A stretch of 64,000 bases of DNA, taken from positions 4,384,501 to 4,448,500 of the forward strand of contig NZ_CP152002.1 of assembly GCF_038595055.1 (NCBI RefSeq), written 5' to 3'. A program made the position numbers and the translations under genes. The notes beneath the pieces were generated by a model, which was not told where the DNA came from, made no database searches, and worked only from the letters and a program-made list of their open reading frames with translations. The stretch comes from Paenibacillus sp. FSL R7-0345 (GTDB lineage: Bacteria; Bacillota; Bacilli; Paenibacillales; Paenibacillaceae). Below are positions 34,564-42,860 of this stretch, piece by piece (within the stretch, counting starts at the first letter, position 1; each line of letters starts with the position of its first letter).

Positions 34564-34959
34564 TCAAACCAGCTGCTGCGCAAGCTCCCAGATATGGCCT
34601 GCCGGATCTGCAAAAGCAAGGGTGCGCACTCCCCATGGCCGGTTCAAAGGGCCGTTCAGCAGTTCAACTCCCTGCTGTGCCAGTTGCTGGGCTGCTGCAT
34701 CCGCATCCTCCACCTGGATCGTAAACTGGAACCGTGATCCGGATTCCGGGCCGGCAGGCTTTGCCGGTTGAATCAGGCCGGAGGCCTCGGAAATGTTCAG
34801 CAGATTAATACTCATGTTTCCGAAATTATATACTGCTGATACCTCGTCTTCGTACACAGCTGACAGCTGGAATACCTCCTGATAGAACAGCTTGCTCTTA
34901 TGCAGATCCTCAACAAACAGCGTAATTACATCAACGTTTAATGCACCCAAATTTATCAT
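34564..34959 (-). CDS. VOC-superfamily protein
   Basis: This is a 131-residue single VOC domain. The N-terminal half (VITLFVEDLHKSKLFYQEVFQLSAVYEDEVSAVYNF) and the C-terminal half (VELLNGPLNRPWGVRTLAFADPAGHIWELAQQL) give the paired beta-alpha-beta units and the metal-ligand Glu near the end. The ATG at 34957-34959 and a GTG just before it share the same GGGAGG site. It is isolated and its substrate is unknown. Confidence 0.85.
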   Translation of the reverse strand: MINLGALNVDVITLFVEDLHKSKLFYQEVFQLSAVYEDEVSAVYNFGNMSINLLNISEASGLIQPAKPAGPESGSRFQFTIQVEDADAAAQQLAQQGVELLNGPLNRPWGVRTLAFADPAGHIWELAQQLV

Positions 34960-35141
34960 CACTAACTGCCTCCCTCAAATTGGATTACTTCATCCGCAGG
35001 TTACCACCACGAGCTCACCATTAGTACAACTATAACTATGTTAACGACTGGACAGGCAATCAGGCACAGTGTTAGCGATGTCATTTTTTTTGCTCACTGC
35101 CGAGTCTCCCGCTAATCCCCCTGCGTACTGTAAAGCTAGCA

Positions 35142-36356
35142 TCATTCTATGATTTCAACCTCCGGCTCCAGCAGCACCTCCTCAATCTGTTCTACATCGT
35201 TCTCATTAAACCGGAATAACTCTAAGATTAGATCCCCTTCTTTACGGACTCCTATAGTGAAGAACGGACTGGATATCTTTAGCAGGAACATCTGACCGGA
35301 AGCAGCGTCTTTATAGAATTTTAAACCGTAATTAATTTCATTATCTTTACCCCCTGCCTTTCTCGAATTGATCTGATCCATACCTTTGAATTGCCGTGTA
35401 TCCTCATCAGCTGCAATGATCTCCCAGTAATTTGGTGCATACCCTACAGTAGTTAACCAGAGTTGAACAGTAAATTTAAATGTATTATTGTTCTTTTCAT
35501 CCGTTACTTGTACGTCATAAGCGGGTTGTTCGGTCAGTTTGGTAACTGTAGCATCAGGTGATTTAAGTATTTCATATTCATTCAAGGTATCTAGCTCGGC
35601 GCTGCTGATGACGTTTGACCAAGGCTCCGGAAGCGCAGATACCTCATAAGTATAGTTAACTTCCAGTGTCTTTACCGGTTTGAAGGTTAACCCCTCTGCT
35701 TCATATTCAATAACCGCATTGGTAAATTTCGTTTCAAAGTCAGCTATAATATCCAAAAAATGAATCTCATTATTATATTCATAAGGCATAATACCCCCTT
35801 CAAAAGTATCAATCCAGCTGTAAACCTCTCCGTCCCGTTTATAAATATGCCCATAATATTGACGGATCGAGCCTTCACAGGTAATTACATAAAGCTCGTC
35901 TACCCCATCCTTGTCAAAATCGATAAAATAAGCGGATCTATATGAGCCCGTTGAAAAAAAATACTTTGATTCATCGCCCACTAAAGTAATATCACCCTGC
36001 TCTACCTGCTCCTGCAGATTAATCTCGAATTTCTGCTCAGCAAAAAACAGATATTCTTCCCGCCGCTCGACGACCGAGTGAAGATAATCCTCCCACGGTT
36101 CCTGGCGCTGGCCAGGCGTTGGTGCTACTGTTGGTTCTATTGTTGGTGCTACTGTTGGTGCTACTGTGGGTTCTGCCATTCGCTCTACCATCGGTCCTGC
36201 CACTGGTTCTATCGCTGGCTCAACCATGTTCCCGTCAGAAGCCGCGTTATTTACCTGTGCATCTCCCGGAAGTGTTTCCTGATTGCTACAAGATATAGCT
36301 ATAATGCCCACAATGAAAAATACAGCCACCCCTTGTACAGCTTTCAAAATCCCCAT
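35142..36356 (-). CDS. Putative lipoprotein with Pro-rich stalk
   Basis: This is a 404-residue predicted lipoprotein with signal MGILKAVQGVAVFFIVGIIAISC and lipobox AISC. A stalk of repeated EPTVAPTVAPTIEPTVAP-type text (about 60-82) follows. The domain after it has a FG-GAP/EF-hand-like stretch FIDFDKDGVDELYVI (about 143-157), a possible calcium site. I do not recognise the rest. GAGGAGCTT precedes the ATG. The gene is slightly more A/T-rich than the core genes and lies in the accessory stretch. Confidence 0.7.
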   Translation of the reverse strand: MGILKAVQGVAVFFIVGIIAISCSNQETLPGDAQVNNAASDGNMVEPAIEPVAGPMVERMAEPTVAPTVAPTIEPTVAPTPGQRQEPWEDYLHSVVERREEYLFFAEQKFEINLQEQVEQGDITLVGDESKYFFSTGSYRSAYFIDFDKDGVDELYVITCEGSIRQYYGHIYKRDGEVYSWIDTFEGGIMPYEYNNEIHFLDIIADFETKFTNAVIEYEAEGLTFKPVKTLEVNYTYEVSALPEPWSNVISSAELDTLNEYEILKSPDATVTKLTEQPAYDVQVTDEKNNNTFKFTVQLWLTTVGYAPNYWEIIAADEDTRQFKGMDQINSRKAGGKDNEINYGLKFYKDAASGQMFLLKISSPFFTIGVRKEGDLILELFRFNENDVEQIEEVLLEPEVEIIE

Positions 36357-36548
36357 AAGCTCCTCTATCTCCCCGGTTCAATCTCAACCATCCATCCACC
36401 ATGAGACCGTTAAAAAGCTGCCTGTTCCGGACATATTTAGTCACGGAAAAACCTGTCAGGGTATATAACCATCAGCAGTATGGCTGTTCTAACAAAATTT
36501 GACGGCGCACAGGAATATTCCTGCTTCCGACTTCTCCCGAACGCAGCT

Positions 36549-36576
36549 AAGCCGTACGGAATATCCCGTACGGCTT
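36549..36576. terminator. Strong hairpin after the MetE-like gene
   Basis: AAGCCGTACGG and CCGTACGGCTT are perfect arms around a 6-nt loop, 42 bp past the stop. There is no clear T run on the minus strand, so termination is uncertain. Confidence 0.4.
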
Positions 36577-36617
36577 GCACAAACTTATAATAATCCCTTT
36601 ATAGCGGGATAGTAATC

Positions 36618-37757
36618 TTATCTCCAGATCTCGTCAGCAATTTCCTTAATATAAGCCAGCTTGTTCCACTGCTGCTCTTCAGTCAGGTGATTGCCCTCTT
36701 CGGTGGAAGCGAAGCCGCATTGCGGGCTCAGGCAGATCCGGTTCAGGTCGACGTACTGCTTGGCTTCCTCGATCCGCTTGAGAATATCTTCCTTGTTCTC
36801 AAGCTCGCCGAACTTGGAAGAGAACAGGCCAAGCACAACCTGCTGGTTCTCCTTCAGGAAACGCAGCGGTTTGAAATCCCCGGCACGGTCGGTATCGAAC
36901 TCCAGGTAGTAGCCGGAGTAATTGTCGATGCCAAGCAGGGTCTGCACGATCGGCTCATAACCGCCGCCTACACCGGCATAGGTCGATACATAGTTACCGC
37001 GGCATACATGGGTCGTTACAACCAGATCTTCCGGCAGGCCGGCTACGACGGCAGCGTTCACCTGGGCCAGCTCGTTGGCATAGTCAGCCACATTCACGCC
37101 GATCTGCTCCATGATTGCTACGAACTGCTCGTCGCACAGCGCGCCCCAGGTGCAGTCATCGAATTGAATGCTGCGGCAGCCTGCATTATACAGATCAAGC
37201 ACCGCACCTTTATAAGCCTTGATTGTGTCAGCCAGCAGCTCTTCACGGTTCGGGTAAACTGCGCTGGTGCTTTCTTTATTTTCCGCACGGTCCAGCTCGA
37301 ACAGGAACTGGGCAGCTGCCGGAACGGATTGGCGGGCAACCACGTCATCGCCGGCAATGCCTTTAAGGAAGGAATAGTGGGCGACAAACGGATGGCTGCT
37401 GTAGCTGATTTTGCCGCTGAGACGGGCGGTTTCCGGTCTGGACTGGGCTCCGTTGAACTGATAGCCCTGGTCAATAAAGGTCTGCTCAACACCGTCAAAG
37501 CCCCAGAAGAAATCCAGATGCCACCAGGAACGGCGGAATTCACCGTCAGTTACAGCCTGGAGGCCGACTTCTTTTTGCTTTGCTACGAGCTTGACGATTT
37601 CAGCGTCTTCAACTTCTTTCAGCTGGGCGGCGGTAATTTCACCGTTTTTATATTTTAACCGGGCATCCTTCAAAACGGCGGGGCGCAGGAAGCTGCCTAC
37701 AATATCATAGCGGAATGGAGTAACGGTACGTTTCAATGGTTCGGTCTGAGTGCTCAT
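36618..37757 (-). CDS. MetE C-terminal-like methyltransferase (YxjG/YxjH type)
   Basis: This 379-residue protein corresponds to the catalytic half of cobalamin-independent methionine synthase. The zinc-site pattern THVCRGNY (about 247-254) plus Cys in LSPQCGFAS (about 350) match the His-X-Cys and distal Cys of MetE. It begins RYDIVGSFLRPAVLKDAR, as YxjG/YxjH of B. subtilis do. It probably transfers a methyl group to homocysteine or a related thiol; the methyl donor is uncertain. GAGGAG lies 8 nt before the ATG. No S-box/SAM riboswitch is visible upstream, unlike the B. subtilis homologues. Confidence 0.88.
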   Translation of the reverse strand: MSTQTEPLKRTVTPFRYDIVGSFLRPAVLKDARLKYKNGEITAAQLKEVEDAEIVKLVAKQKEVGLQAVTDGEFRRSWWHLDFFWGFDGVEQTFIDQGYQFNGAQSRPETARLSGKISYSSHPFVAHYSFLKGIAGDDVVARQSVPAAAQFLFELDRAENKESTSAVYPNREELLADTIKAYKGAVLDLYNAGCRSIQFDDCTWGALCDEQFVAIMEQIGVNVADYANELAQVNAAVVAGLPEDLVVTTHVCRGNYVSTYAGVGGGYEPIVQTLLGIDNYSGYYLEFDTDRAGDFKPLRFLKENQQVVLGLFSSKFGELENKEDILKRIEEAKQYVDLNRICLSPQCGFASTEEGNHLTEEQQWNKLAYIKEIADEIWR

Positions 37758-37988
37758 CGGTTAATCTCCTCATCAGTTCAATTAGTACAGCTACTATAGC
37801 ATATCCGTTCAGTTATATAGTTCTACTAATCAACTATCATCCGTTATAATTAATAGCTATAACAGCATTTTATTAATGAATTTGCATTCAGGATGAAAAA
37901 AATGACTCTCCGCCTGCAGCCATCGAAGTAGCAGAGGGTAAAGTGACGTTTCTGTCACTTAGCGGGAATGGATTACCGGAAACCGGCC

Positions 37989-39227
37989 TCAGACCGGAAT
38001 TGTAATCAGGAAGGTTGTTCCCTTGCCCTTTTCACTCTCCACCTCAATGATTCCTTTGAGCTTATTCACCGTGCTGTAAACCATGAGCATTCCCAGTCCG
38101 GTCCCTTCCTCTTTAGTGGAATAGTATGGCTTACCGAGGCGGGAAATTTCCTCTTTGGTCATGCCAACCCCGGTATCCCGGACGCTGATCATGATATTTT
38201 GCTTATTTTCTGAAATATGGATCGTCAGTGTGCCGCCTTCCTTCTCTTTCATCGCTTCTATCCCGTTTTTGTAGAGGTTGATCAGGCACTGCTGGATCTG
38301 ATTTTTGTCATAGCTGGTATTCAGCGTATTGCTGAATTGAAACTGAACGCCAACCTTATGAATGGAGGCAAAGGGCATGATGATATTTTTGGTATACTCT
38401 GCTTCAGCCAGCATGTTAGAGTGCACCATATTACCCGATTGCGGCTTGGCAAAAGAAAGATAGTCGCTGACAATCTTCTCAGCCCGGTTCAGCTCCTGCA
38501 GGGACAGCTCCACGTACCCTTTTTCCTCAGGCGAAATGTTGGTGGATTTGTTGAGCAGCTGCAGGAAACCGCTCGTCACCGTAAGGGGGTTTCTGATCTC
38601 ATGGGACACACTGGCGGCCAGCTCGCTGACCACATTCAAGCGCTCCGACTGGAGAATCCGGTCACGGTTTCGGATATTGGTGATGATCTGCTCGATCAGA
38701 ATCATAATGATGCTCATTACACCGACATGCGTCGTCAGGGCATAGAACGTCAGGGTCCAGAACTGCTTGTCCAGCGTCCCTTTCATCATTCCAAGGGTAA
38801 TCAGATAGATACCCATTGTCAGCGCCGCAATAAAGGTTGCCGATACAATCCGCCGGTTGGCGCTCTGCCTGATAAACCATTTGCTTAAAAATGGAACTAT
38901 CAGCAGCACCGCTGTGGAGAACAGGAAGGACGGAAGAATCCCGGCTCCGCCTACATATAACCGGTATACATTTAATATCAGGTATAACGGAAGCACATTT
39001 CTGTACCCGCCGAATAACGCCACAAGAATGAATGGAACATACCGCAGATCATAAATAAAGCCCATCTCCAGCTTAATCGGCTTGGCAATGCACAGGATCA
39101 TCGTGACTGCGGACATAATCACCAGTATTTTGTTGTTGTAACGGTTGGCTCTGTTTTCGAAAAAAATAACAACAATCAGTACCGGAAACAAAATAAACAG
39201 AAAGTTTAATAGTAGGGTTTCAAACAA
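37989..39227 (-). CDS. Orphan membrane histidine kinase (5TM, KinB-like)
   Basis: This is a 412-residue kinase with a 5TM-5TMR_LYT-like membrane sensor (about 1-180), six or so hydrophobic stretches and no large external domain. HisKA follows, with His209 in SVSHEIRNPLTVTSGFLQLL, and HATPase_c with NLYKNGIEAM (N), DTGVGM (G1) and GTGLGMLMVYSTV (G2). Translation likely starts at TTG 39225-39227 after GAGAGG. No response regulator adjoins. The layout is that of sporulation kinases such as KinB, so it may feed the Spo0 phosphorelay (inference). Confidence 0.88.
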   Translation of the reverse strand: MFETLLLNFLFILFPVLIVVIFFENRANRYNNKILVIMSAVTMILCIAKPIKLEMGFIYDLRYVPFILVALFGGYRNVLPLYLILNVYRLYVGGAGILPSFLFSTAVLLIVPFLSKWFIRQSANRRIVSATFIAALTMGIYLITLGMMKGTLDKQFWTLTFYALTTHVGVMSIIMILIEQIITNIRNRDRILQSERLNVVSELAASVSHEIRNPLTVTSGFLQLLNKSTNISPEEKGYVELSLQELNRAEKIVSDYLSFAKPQSGNMVHSNMLAEAEYTKNIIMPFASIHKVGVQFQFSNTLNTSYDKNQIQQCLINLYKNGIEAMKEKEGGTLTIHISENKQNIMISVRDTGVGMTKEEISRLGKPYYSTKEEGTGLGMLMVYSTVNKLKGIIEVESEKGKGTTFLITIPV

Positions 39228-39361
39228 AAATTTAACGTCCTCTCAGTTGTGCTAAAGCTATCTCTATTCTTCCATTATAAGAAAAGTATTAACTTTTCCT
39301 AGAGCAATTGTTGGAAATTTTATACCTTAAGATTAAAGATTATGTTGATTATGATATAAAA

Positions 39362-39396
39362 AAGCCCTATTCTCACTGGATGTGAAAATAGAGCTT
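39362..39396 (-). terminator. Terminator after the siderophore-binding pseudogene
   Basis: AAGCTCTATTTTCAC pairs with GTGAGAATAGGGCTT (two imperfect pairs) on the minus strand, followed by TTTTTT. It would have ended the transcript of the gene now decayed at 39413-39656. Confidence 0.75.
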
Positions 39397-39412
39397 GGTT
39401 TAAAGCGGCCTC

Positions 39413-39656
39413 TTAGCGGGAATTTGTGGCGGTCCGTTCTTCCATCATATCGGCAATATCCTCAATCTGACCCTCTACCGAGATCGGATCGGAGAAGTAG
39501 AAACGGTAGGCGTCAATTTCATACAGCTCGTTCTGTTTGACTGCTTCAACCGTTCCCTATACCGGATCATTCCCGTAGTCATAGCTTCCTTTTGATGCAT
39601 CAACAGCCATGAAAATATGATCACCAGTGTAGTCGTTAGCCACTGTATTAGTTACA
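39413..39656 (-). pseudogene. 3' remnant of an iron-siderophore ABC binding protein
   Basis: Minus-strand reading gives TNTVANDYTGDHIFMAVD, then SKGSYDYGNDPV, a stop (TAG at 39559-39557) and GTVEAVKQNELYEIDAYRFYF, then SDPISVEGQIEDIADMMEER and a final TAA. This is the C-terminal lobe of FhuD/FeuA-type periplasmic-binding proteins. The stop probably replaced a Trp codon (TGG). Everything upstream is missing and replaced by an unrelated open frame, so the gene is truncated as well as interrupted. Confidence 0.8.
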
Positions 39657-40242
39657 GGCTGAACTTCACCACAAGTTCTCTCATATAAGGAATTAATTCG
39701 AATCCATCCTCAAAATCTTCATCTGCCAAAGCCCAGTAACGGATGGTTTCCCGGAACATATCGAGATCACTGATTAAGTGTTCTTTGATTCTAAACCAAA
39801 GTTCCTTATTGTCCTCCCCGCCACTGAGTGCATCATCGAAGGATGAAAGGATTAATTTCATTAAAGCAAACTTTTCACCGCCATTAAGCGGGGTATTCAG
39901 GCTTTCATAATAATTAATAAATTCAGTAACCCTGGATGATTCTGCCGCCTCGATTTCCCAGTCTTGAGAATACTCAGACAGCTTCATCAAATTTAGTTGT
40001 TTTGTCAGACTTTCGATGGCTTCTTTGGTAACAAAATAACGGGGACGGTTAAACGGTCTATCTATAATAAAATATCCAGCAGGATAGTTTTCATCTTCTT
40101 CCCCATTTACATCAGGGTAACGATTAAACACCGATTGAAAGTGATCATTTTCAATTAAATGGTTAATAAGTTGTTCTATTCTTTCTCTGCTGATAACATC
40201 AATTAAAACCATATCGCTGGACCAAAAATATGATCCGTACAT
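39652..40242 (-). CDS. Uncharacterised protein, probably the 3' part of a frameshifted gene
   Basis: The 196-residue frame from ATG 40242 has no ribosome site. The same frame stays open upstream to 40470 and encodes plausible protein (IDYSNRHVWIEAELWEETSW, then CNDCNTDVIVVFPNRSKW and FFTYQNIESLRQKNLLTGEC) but has no ATG, GTG or TTG there. Just beyond, a different frame encodes YVAYFRNFGNQLVNKEEVKG and then stops. An original gene of about 300 residues therefore seems to have shifted frame between about 40440 and 40470. I do not recognise the family. The protein is acidic with no membrane segment; its context among small orphan genes resembles immunity-type clutter. Confidence 0.55.
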   Translation of the reverse strand: MYGSYFWSSDMVLIDVISRERIEQLINHLIENDHFQSVFNRYPDVNGEEDENYPAGYFIIDRPFNRPRYFVTKEAIESLTKQLNLMKLSEYSQDWEIEAAESSRVTEFINYYESLNTPLNGGEKFALMKLILSSFDDALSGGEDNKELWFRIKEHLISDLDMFRETIRYWALADEDFEDGFELIPYMRELVVKFSL

Positions 40243-40566
40243 ACATTCTCCGGTTAGTAAATTTTTTTGCCTTAACGATTCAATGTTTTGGTAAGTAAAA
40301 AAGCTTGCAATCCATTTAGAGCGATTTGGGAATACAACAATGACATCTGTATTACAATCGTTACAGTCCCACGAAGTTTCTTCCCATAATTCAGCTTCAA
40401 TCCATACATGACGGTTCGAATAGTCGATGGCTATCTCCTCCGAAAACTTAAATATCCCTTTACTTCTTCTTTATTTACTAATTGATTTCCGAAGTTTCGA
40501 AAGTAAGCAACATACGTTAACTCCTTTATTTCTTGTTATAAGCAACACACTTTGGACACGTCCGGC

Positions 40567-41043
40567 TTACCCCTGATAATCCCTTTTGGATTCCAGCTCG
40601 GCCAGAATATCCTTATCCTCAGCGTTGTCCCGGGTCACTTTCTGCACGCCGATGGCACTATACGAAATCAGCAGAATAACGGCGATGTAGTACCCTTTTA
40701 CATTTAACTGAAATGGAGCGTTATAAAGGCCAATAAAGAACATACCGTAACCGATCACTAGCCCTGCAATGGCCATACCGGTAAAAGCGGCCGTATTTCT
40801 CATCCGGTGCTTCGGATTTTCCAGGCGGAGTTCTCTATCTTCCGTATTGTCCCGGACGACCTTCTGCATGACAATACAGCTGATCGTAATCAGCACCATG
40901 CACAGAATATAATACCCCTTCACATTCAGCTCCCAAGTGTCGTTGTAGACACCCAGACAGAATAAGAAAAGTCCGGCCGCCAAGGCAAAATAAGAGGCCA
41001 ACGTGAAGGCAGTCGTGTTACGCTTGCGGTACGTTTGATTCAT
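40567..41043 (-). CDS. YiaA/YiaB two-helix domain membrane protein (duplicated)
   Basis: This 158-residue membrane protein is made of two copies of the YiaAB domain. Each has two hydrophobic helices around LGVYNDTWELNVKGYYILC (first) and IGLYNAPFQLNVKGYYIAV (second), ending in VMQKVVRDNTED and GVQKVTRDNAED. Four membrane segments are expected, with charged linkers inside the cell. The function of this family is unknown. Confidence 0.85.
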   Translation of the reverse strand: MNQTYRKRNTTAFTLASYFALAAGLFLFCLGVYNDTWELNVKGYYILCMVLITISCIVMQKVVRDNTEDRELRLENPKHRMRNTAAFTGMAIAGLVIGYGMFFIGLYNAPFQLNVKGYYIAVILLISYSAIGVQKVTRDNAEDKDILAELESKRDYQG

Positions 41044-41165
41044 CTGCTGATCTCTCCCCCCACTGCAATATGGAATGCACTATTCCACCTCCACTATACC
41101 CTGAAAGTTCGGTAAAATTCTACCATAATTTACTTTTCTCCCGCTCAATCTAGGATGCACCCGTG

Positions 41166-41636
41166 TTAACGATAAATATTGCTGAATTGAGAAGTATAAT
41201 CGGATTCTGTGAAGGTTAATTCCGGAATTTTATCCAACCAGTCCACCGTTGTTCCAATATGATCATAGCCAGATAACATATCTGTCCTACTGCTCCTATC
41301 GATACCAAGCTTCTTCCAGGCCACTCTGCTTCCCGTCCGGACTACATGTGCAACCACCACCGTACAGCTCAAATCACAATCGTCCGGGCACATCAATATT
41401 GGTATGATAAACTCACCACTGGTGCAATTGTACCTTGATAAAATAAACCCTTTCTCCCCTGGAACATCAAGCCAGTCCGGCATCACCCGAATTAATCCTT
41501 CAAGATTGTATGAGGGATAATGTTTATGCAGCAATGCATCAAGAGAAACGCCGTCTATAACGATAATGTGATGTTCAACTTTACAAAAAAGACTCTGCCC
41601 CAGTACTACTTCTATGTTATTAAAAATATCGGCCAT
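41166..41636 (-). CDS. Hypothetical protein, possible immunity-type
   Basis: This is a 156-residue soluble acidic protein with no domain I can name. Features: Cys pair in MCPDDCDLSC, Trp residues (DWLDVPG, VDWLDKIPELTF), and no signal or membrane segment. The start ATG at 41634-41636 follows AGGGG. It lies 52 bp after the APH-like gene on the same strand and may be co-transcribed with it. Small acidic orphan proteins of this kind are often toxin-immunity partners, but nothing here proves that. Confidence 0.6.
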   Translation of the reverse strand: MADIFNNIEVVLGQSLFCKVEHHIIVIDGVSLDALLHKHYPSYNLEGLIRVMPDWLDVPGEKGFILSRYNCTSGEFIIPILMCPDDCDLSCTVVVAHVVRTGSRVAWKKLGIDRSSRTDMLSGYDHIGTTVDWLDKIPELTFTESDYTSQFSNIYR

Positions 41637-41688
41637 TATCGCCACGCCCCTATTGCATTATTCTCTATTAACTTTGAAAATCCACAAA

Positions 41689-42672
41689 TCACTCTATATA
41701 CCGCATGGCCAGCTCTGTATGATATTTTGCCAGCCCCCTGGAAAATTCCTGATCCGGATAGCCGCGGTGCAGCAGCTTCAGCCCGCCCGAAATTAAAGAT
41801 ATATGATGGTGGAACCGGTAAAACCGCAGCCGGTCAGGATCAAGGTAATCGTTCTTCAAGTAACGGTAGTGCTCATTGAATCTGAATTCCAGAAAGCTGT
41901 GCTCATGCTCGATATCAAAAAAGCGCATTCCCTCAATATCGATCAAATAAGACTCCAGCCTGTCGTTCACCAGTATATGGTCGGGACCAAGCTCATCATG
42001 GATCAGCCCGTAGTCTGAACGGGGTTTGATTGCTTCCTCAAGCTCATGCAGCTTATCCAGCAGTTTCTCCTGGTTAGCGTTAATAACATCGATATGCTGC
42101 ACTGCGTAAGCCAACTGAAGCTTCGCATTTTCCAGAAGCAGCAAATGACATTGCCCGGTGTTACTCTCATTGTAATGCTGCTCTGGTGCGCCAAAAGTGT
42201 TTCTTTTAATACTGTGCATTGCGTTAACCAGACTCCCGATCTGCTGCAAAACATGCTCCTTAACTGCTGGATTCGGATGGCTGAAATAGGCTTCTGCTTT
42301 TTGCCCGGCTACATACTCAACCAGAGCGTAATCAAATGTATAGTCTGTTCTTTCATTATTCAGATCGTAAAGCGCCGGCGTGCGGATGGAATGCTCCTTC
42401 AAGAATCTGTTACTGGATGCAAATAAATCACTGCCGTAGGACCGTGCATTGATATTATTTTGCTCTATTTCTTGTTGAAAAAAATTCATAGCCAGATCCC
42501 ACACATACAGTACACAGCTGAATCCATTCGCGCAGTCTACCTTATAAACTACCTTTTGGGCACCGCCTTGCATTCTGGACACACTCGAAACTAAATATGA
42601 GCTTCCAAACACCTTACTCATATACTTCTGCAATGCATCGGGGTCAAGGTGGCTGCTAAGGTTAACATTCAT
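41689..42672 (-). CDS. APH-family kinase-like protein
   Basis: This is a 327-residue protein with the aminoglycoside phosphotransferase/choline kinase fold. The catalytic loop reads LIHDELGPDHILVND (about 224-238) and the metal-binding DFG-like segment LIDIEGMRFFD (about 244). Compared with the usual HGDLxPxN loop, this one has His-Asp-Glu and ends in Asp-His, a variant seen in Gram-positive APH-like proteins. The substrate may be an antibiotic or a small metabolite. AGGAGTG precedes the ATG. A terminator separates it from the ABC exporter gene, so it is not in the peptide operon. Confidence 0.8.
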   Translation of the reverse strand: MNVNLSSHLDPDALQKYMSKVFGSSYLVSSVSRMQGGAQKVVYKVDCANGFSCVLYVWDLAMNFFQQEIEQNNINARSYGSDLFASSNRFLKEHSIRTPALYDLNNERTDYTFDYALVEYVAGQKAEAYFSHPNPAVKEHVLQQIGSLVNAMHSIKRNTFGAPEQHYNESNTGQCHLLLLENAKLQLAYAVQHIDVINANQEKLLDKLHELEEAIKPRSDYGLIHDELGPDHILVNDRLESYLIDIEGMRFFDIEHEHSFLEFRFNEHYRYLKNDYLDPDRLRFYRFHHHISLISGGLKLLHRGYPDQEFSRGLAKYHTELAMRYIE

Positions 42673-42800
42673 TGAACAACACTCCTAATCGTCTGTATTG
42701 CCGGCTACCCCACTGTATAATATTCCCTGAAAAAAATATAGACTGTTTCTTTCCGTTCTGATATGATGTTGAATAAGGTCTTTATAAAAATAAACATACA

Positions 42801-42836
42801 AAACAGCCCTTCGATTATTCAAAAGGGCTGTTTTTT
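42801..42836. terminator. Terminator at the end of the peptide-export operon
   Basis: AAACAGCCCTT (42801-42811) and AAGGGCTGTTT (42823-42833) are perfect arms with T runs on both strands. It lies 25 bp after the exporter stop. Confidence 0.88.
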
Positions 42837-42860
42837 ATTGCATTACAGAAATCCGGTTAG

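Noticed and set aside
37758..37988. SAM (S-box) riboswitch before the MetE-like gene
   Set aside because: I looked for the conserved S-box start (CTTATCNAGAG) and its kink-turn on the minus strand and did not find them.
41689..42672. APH-like kinase as a member of the peptide operon (for example a peptide-modifying kinase)
   Set aside because: A strong bidirectional terminator and a 188-bp gap separate it from the exporter gene; it could still be functionally linked, but the sequence does not show it.
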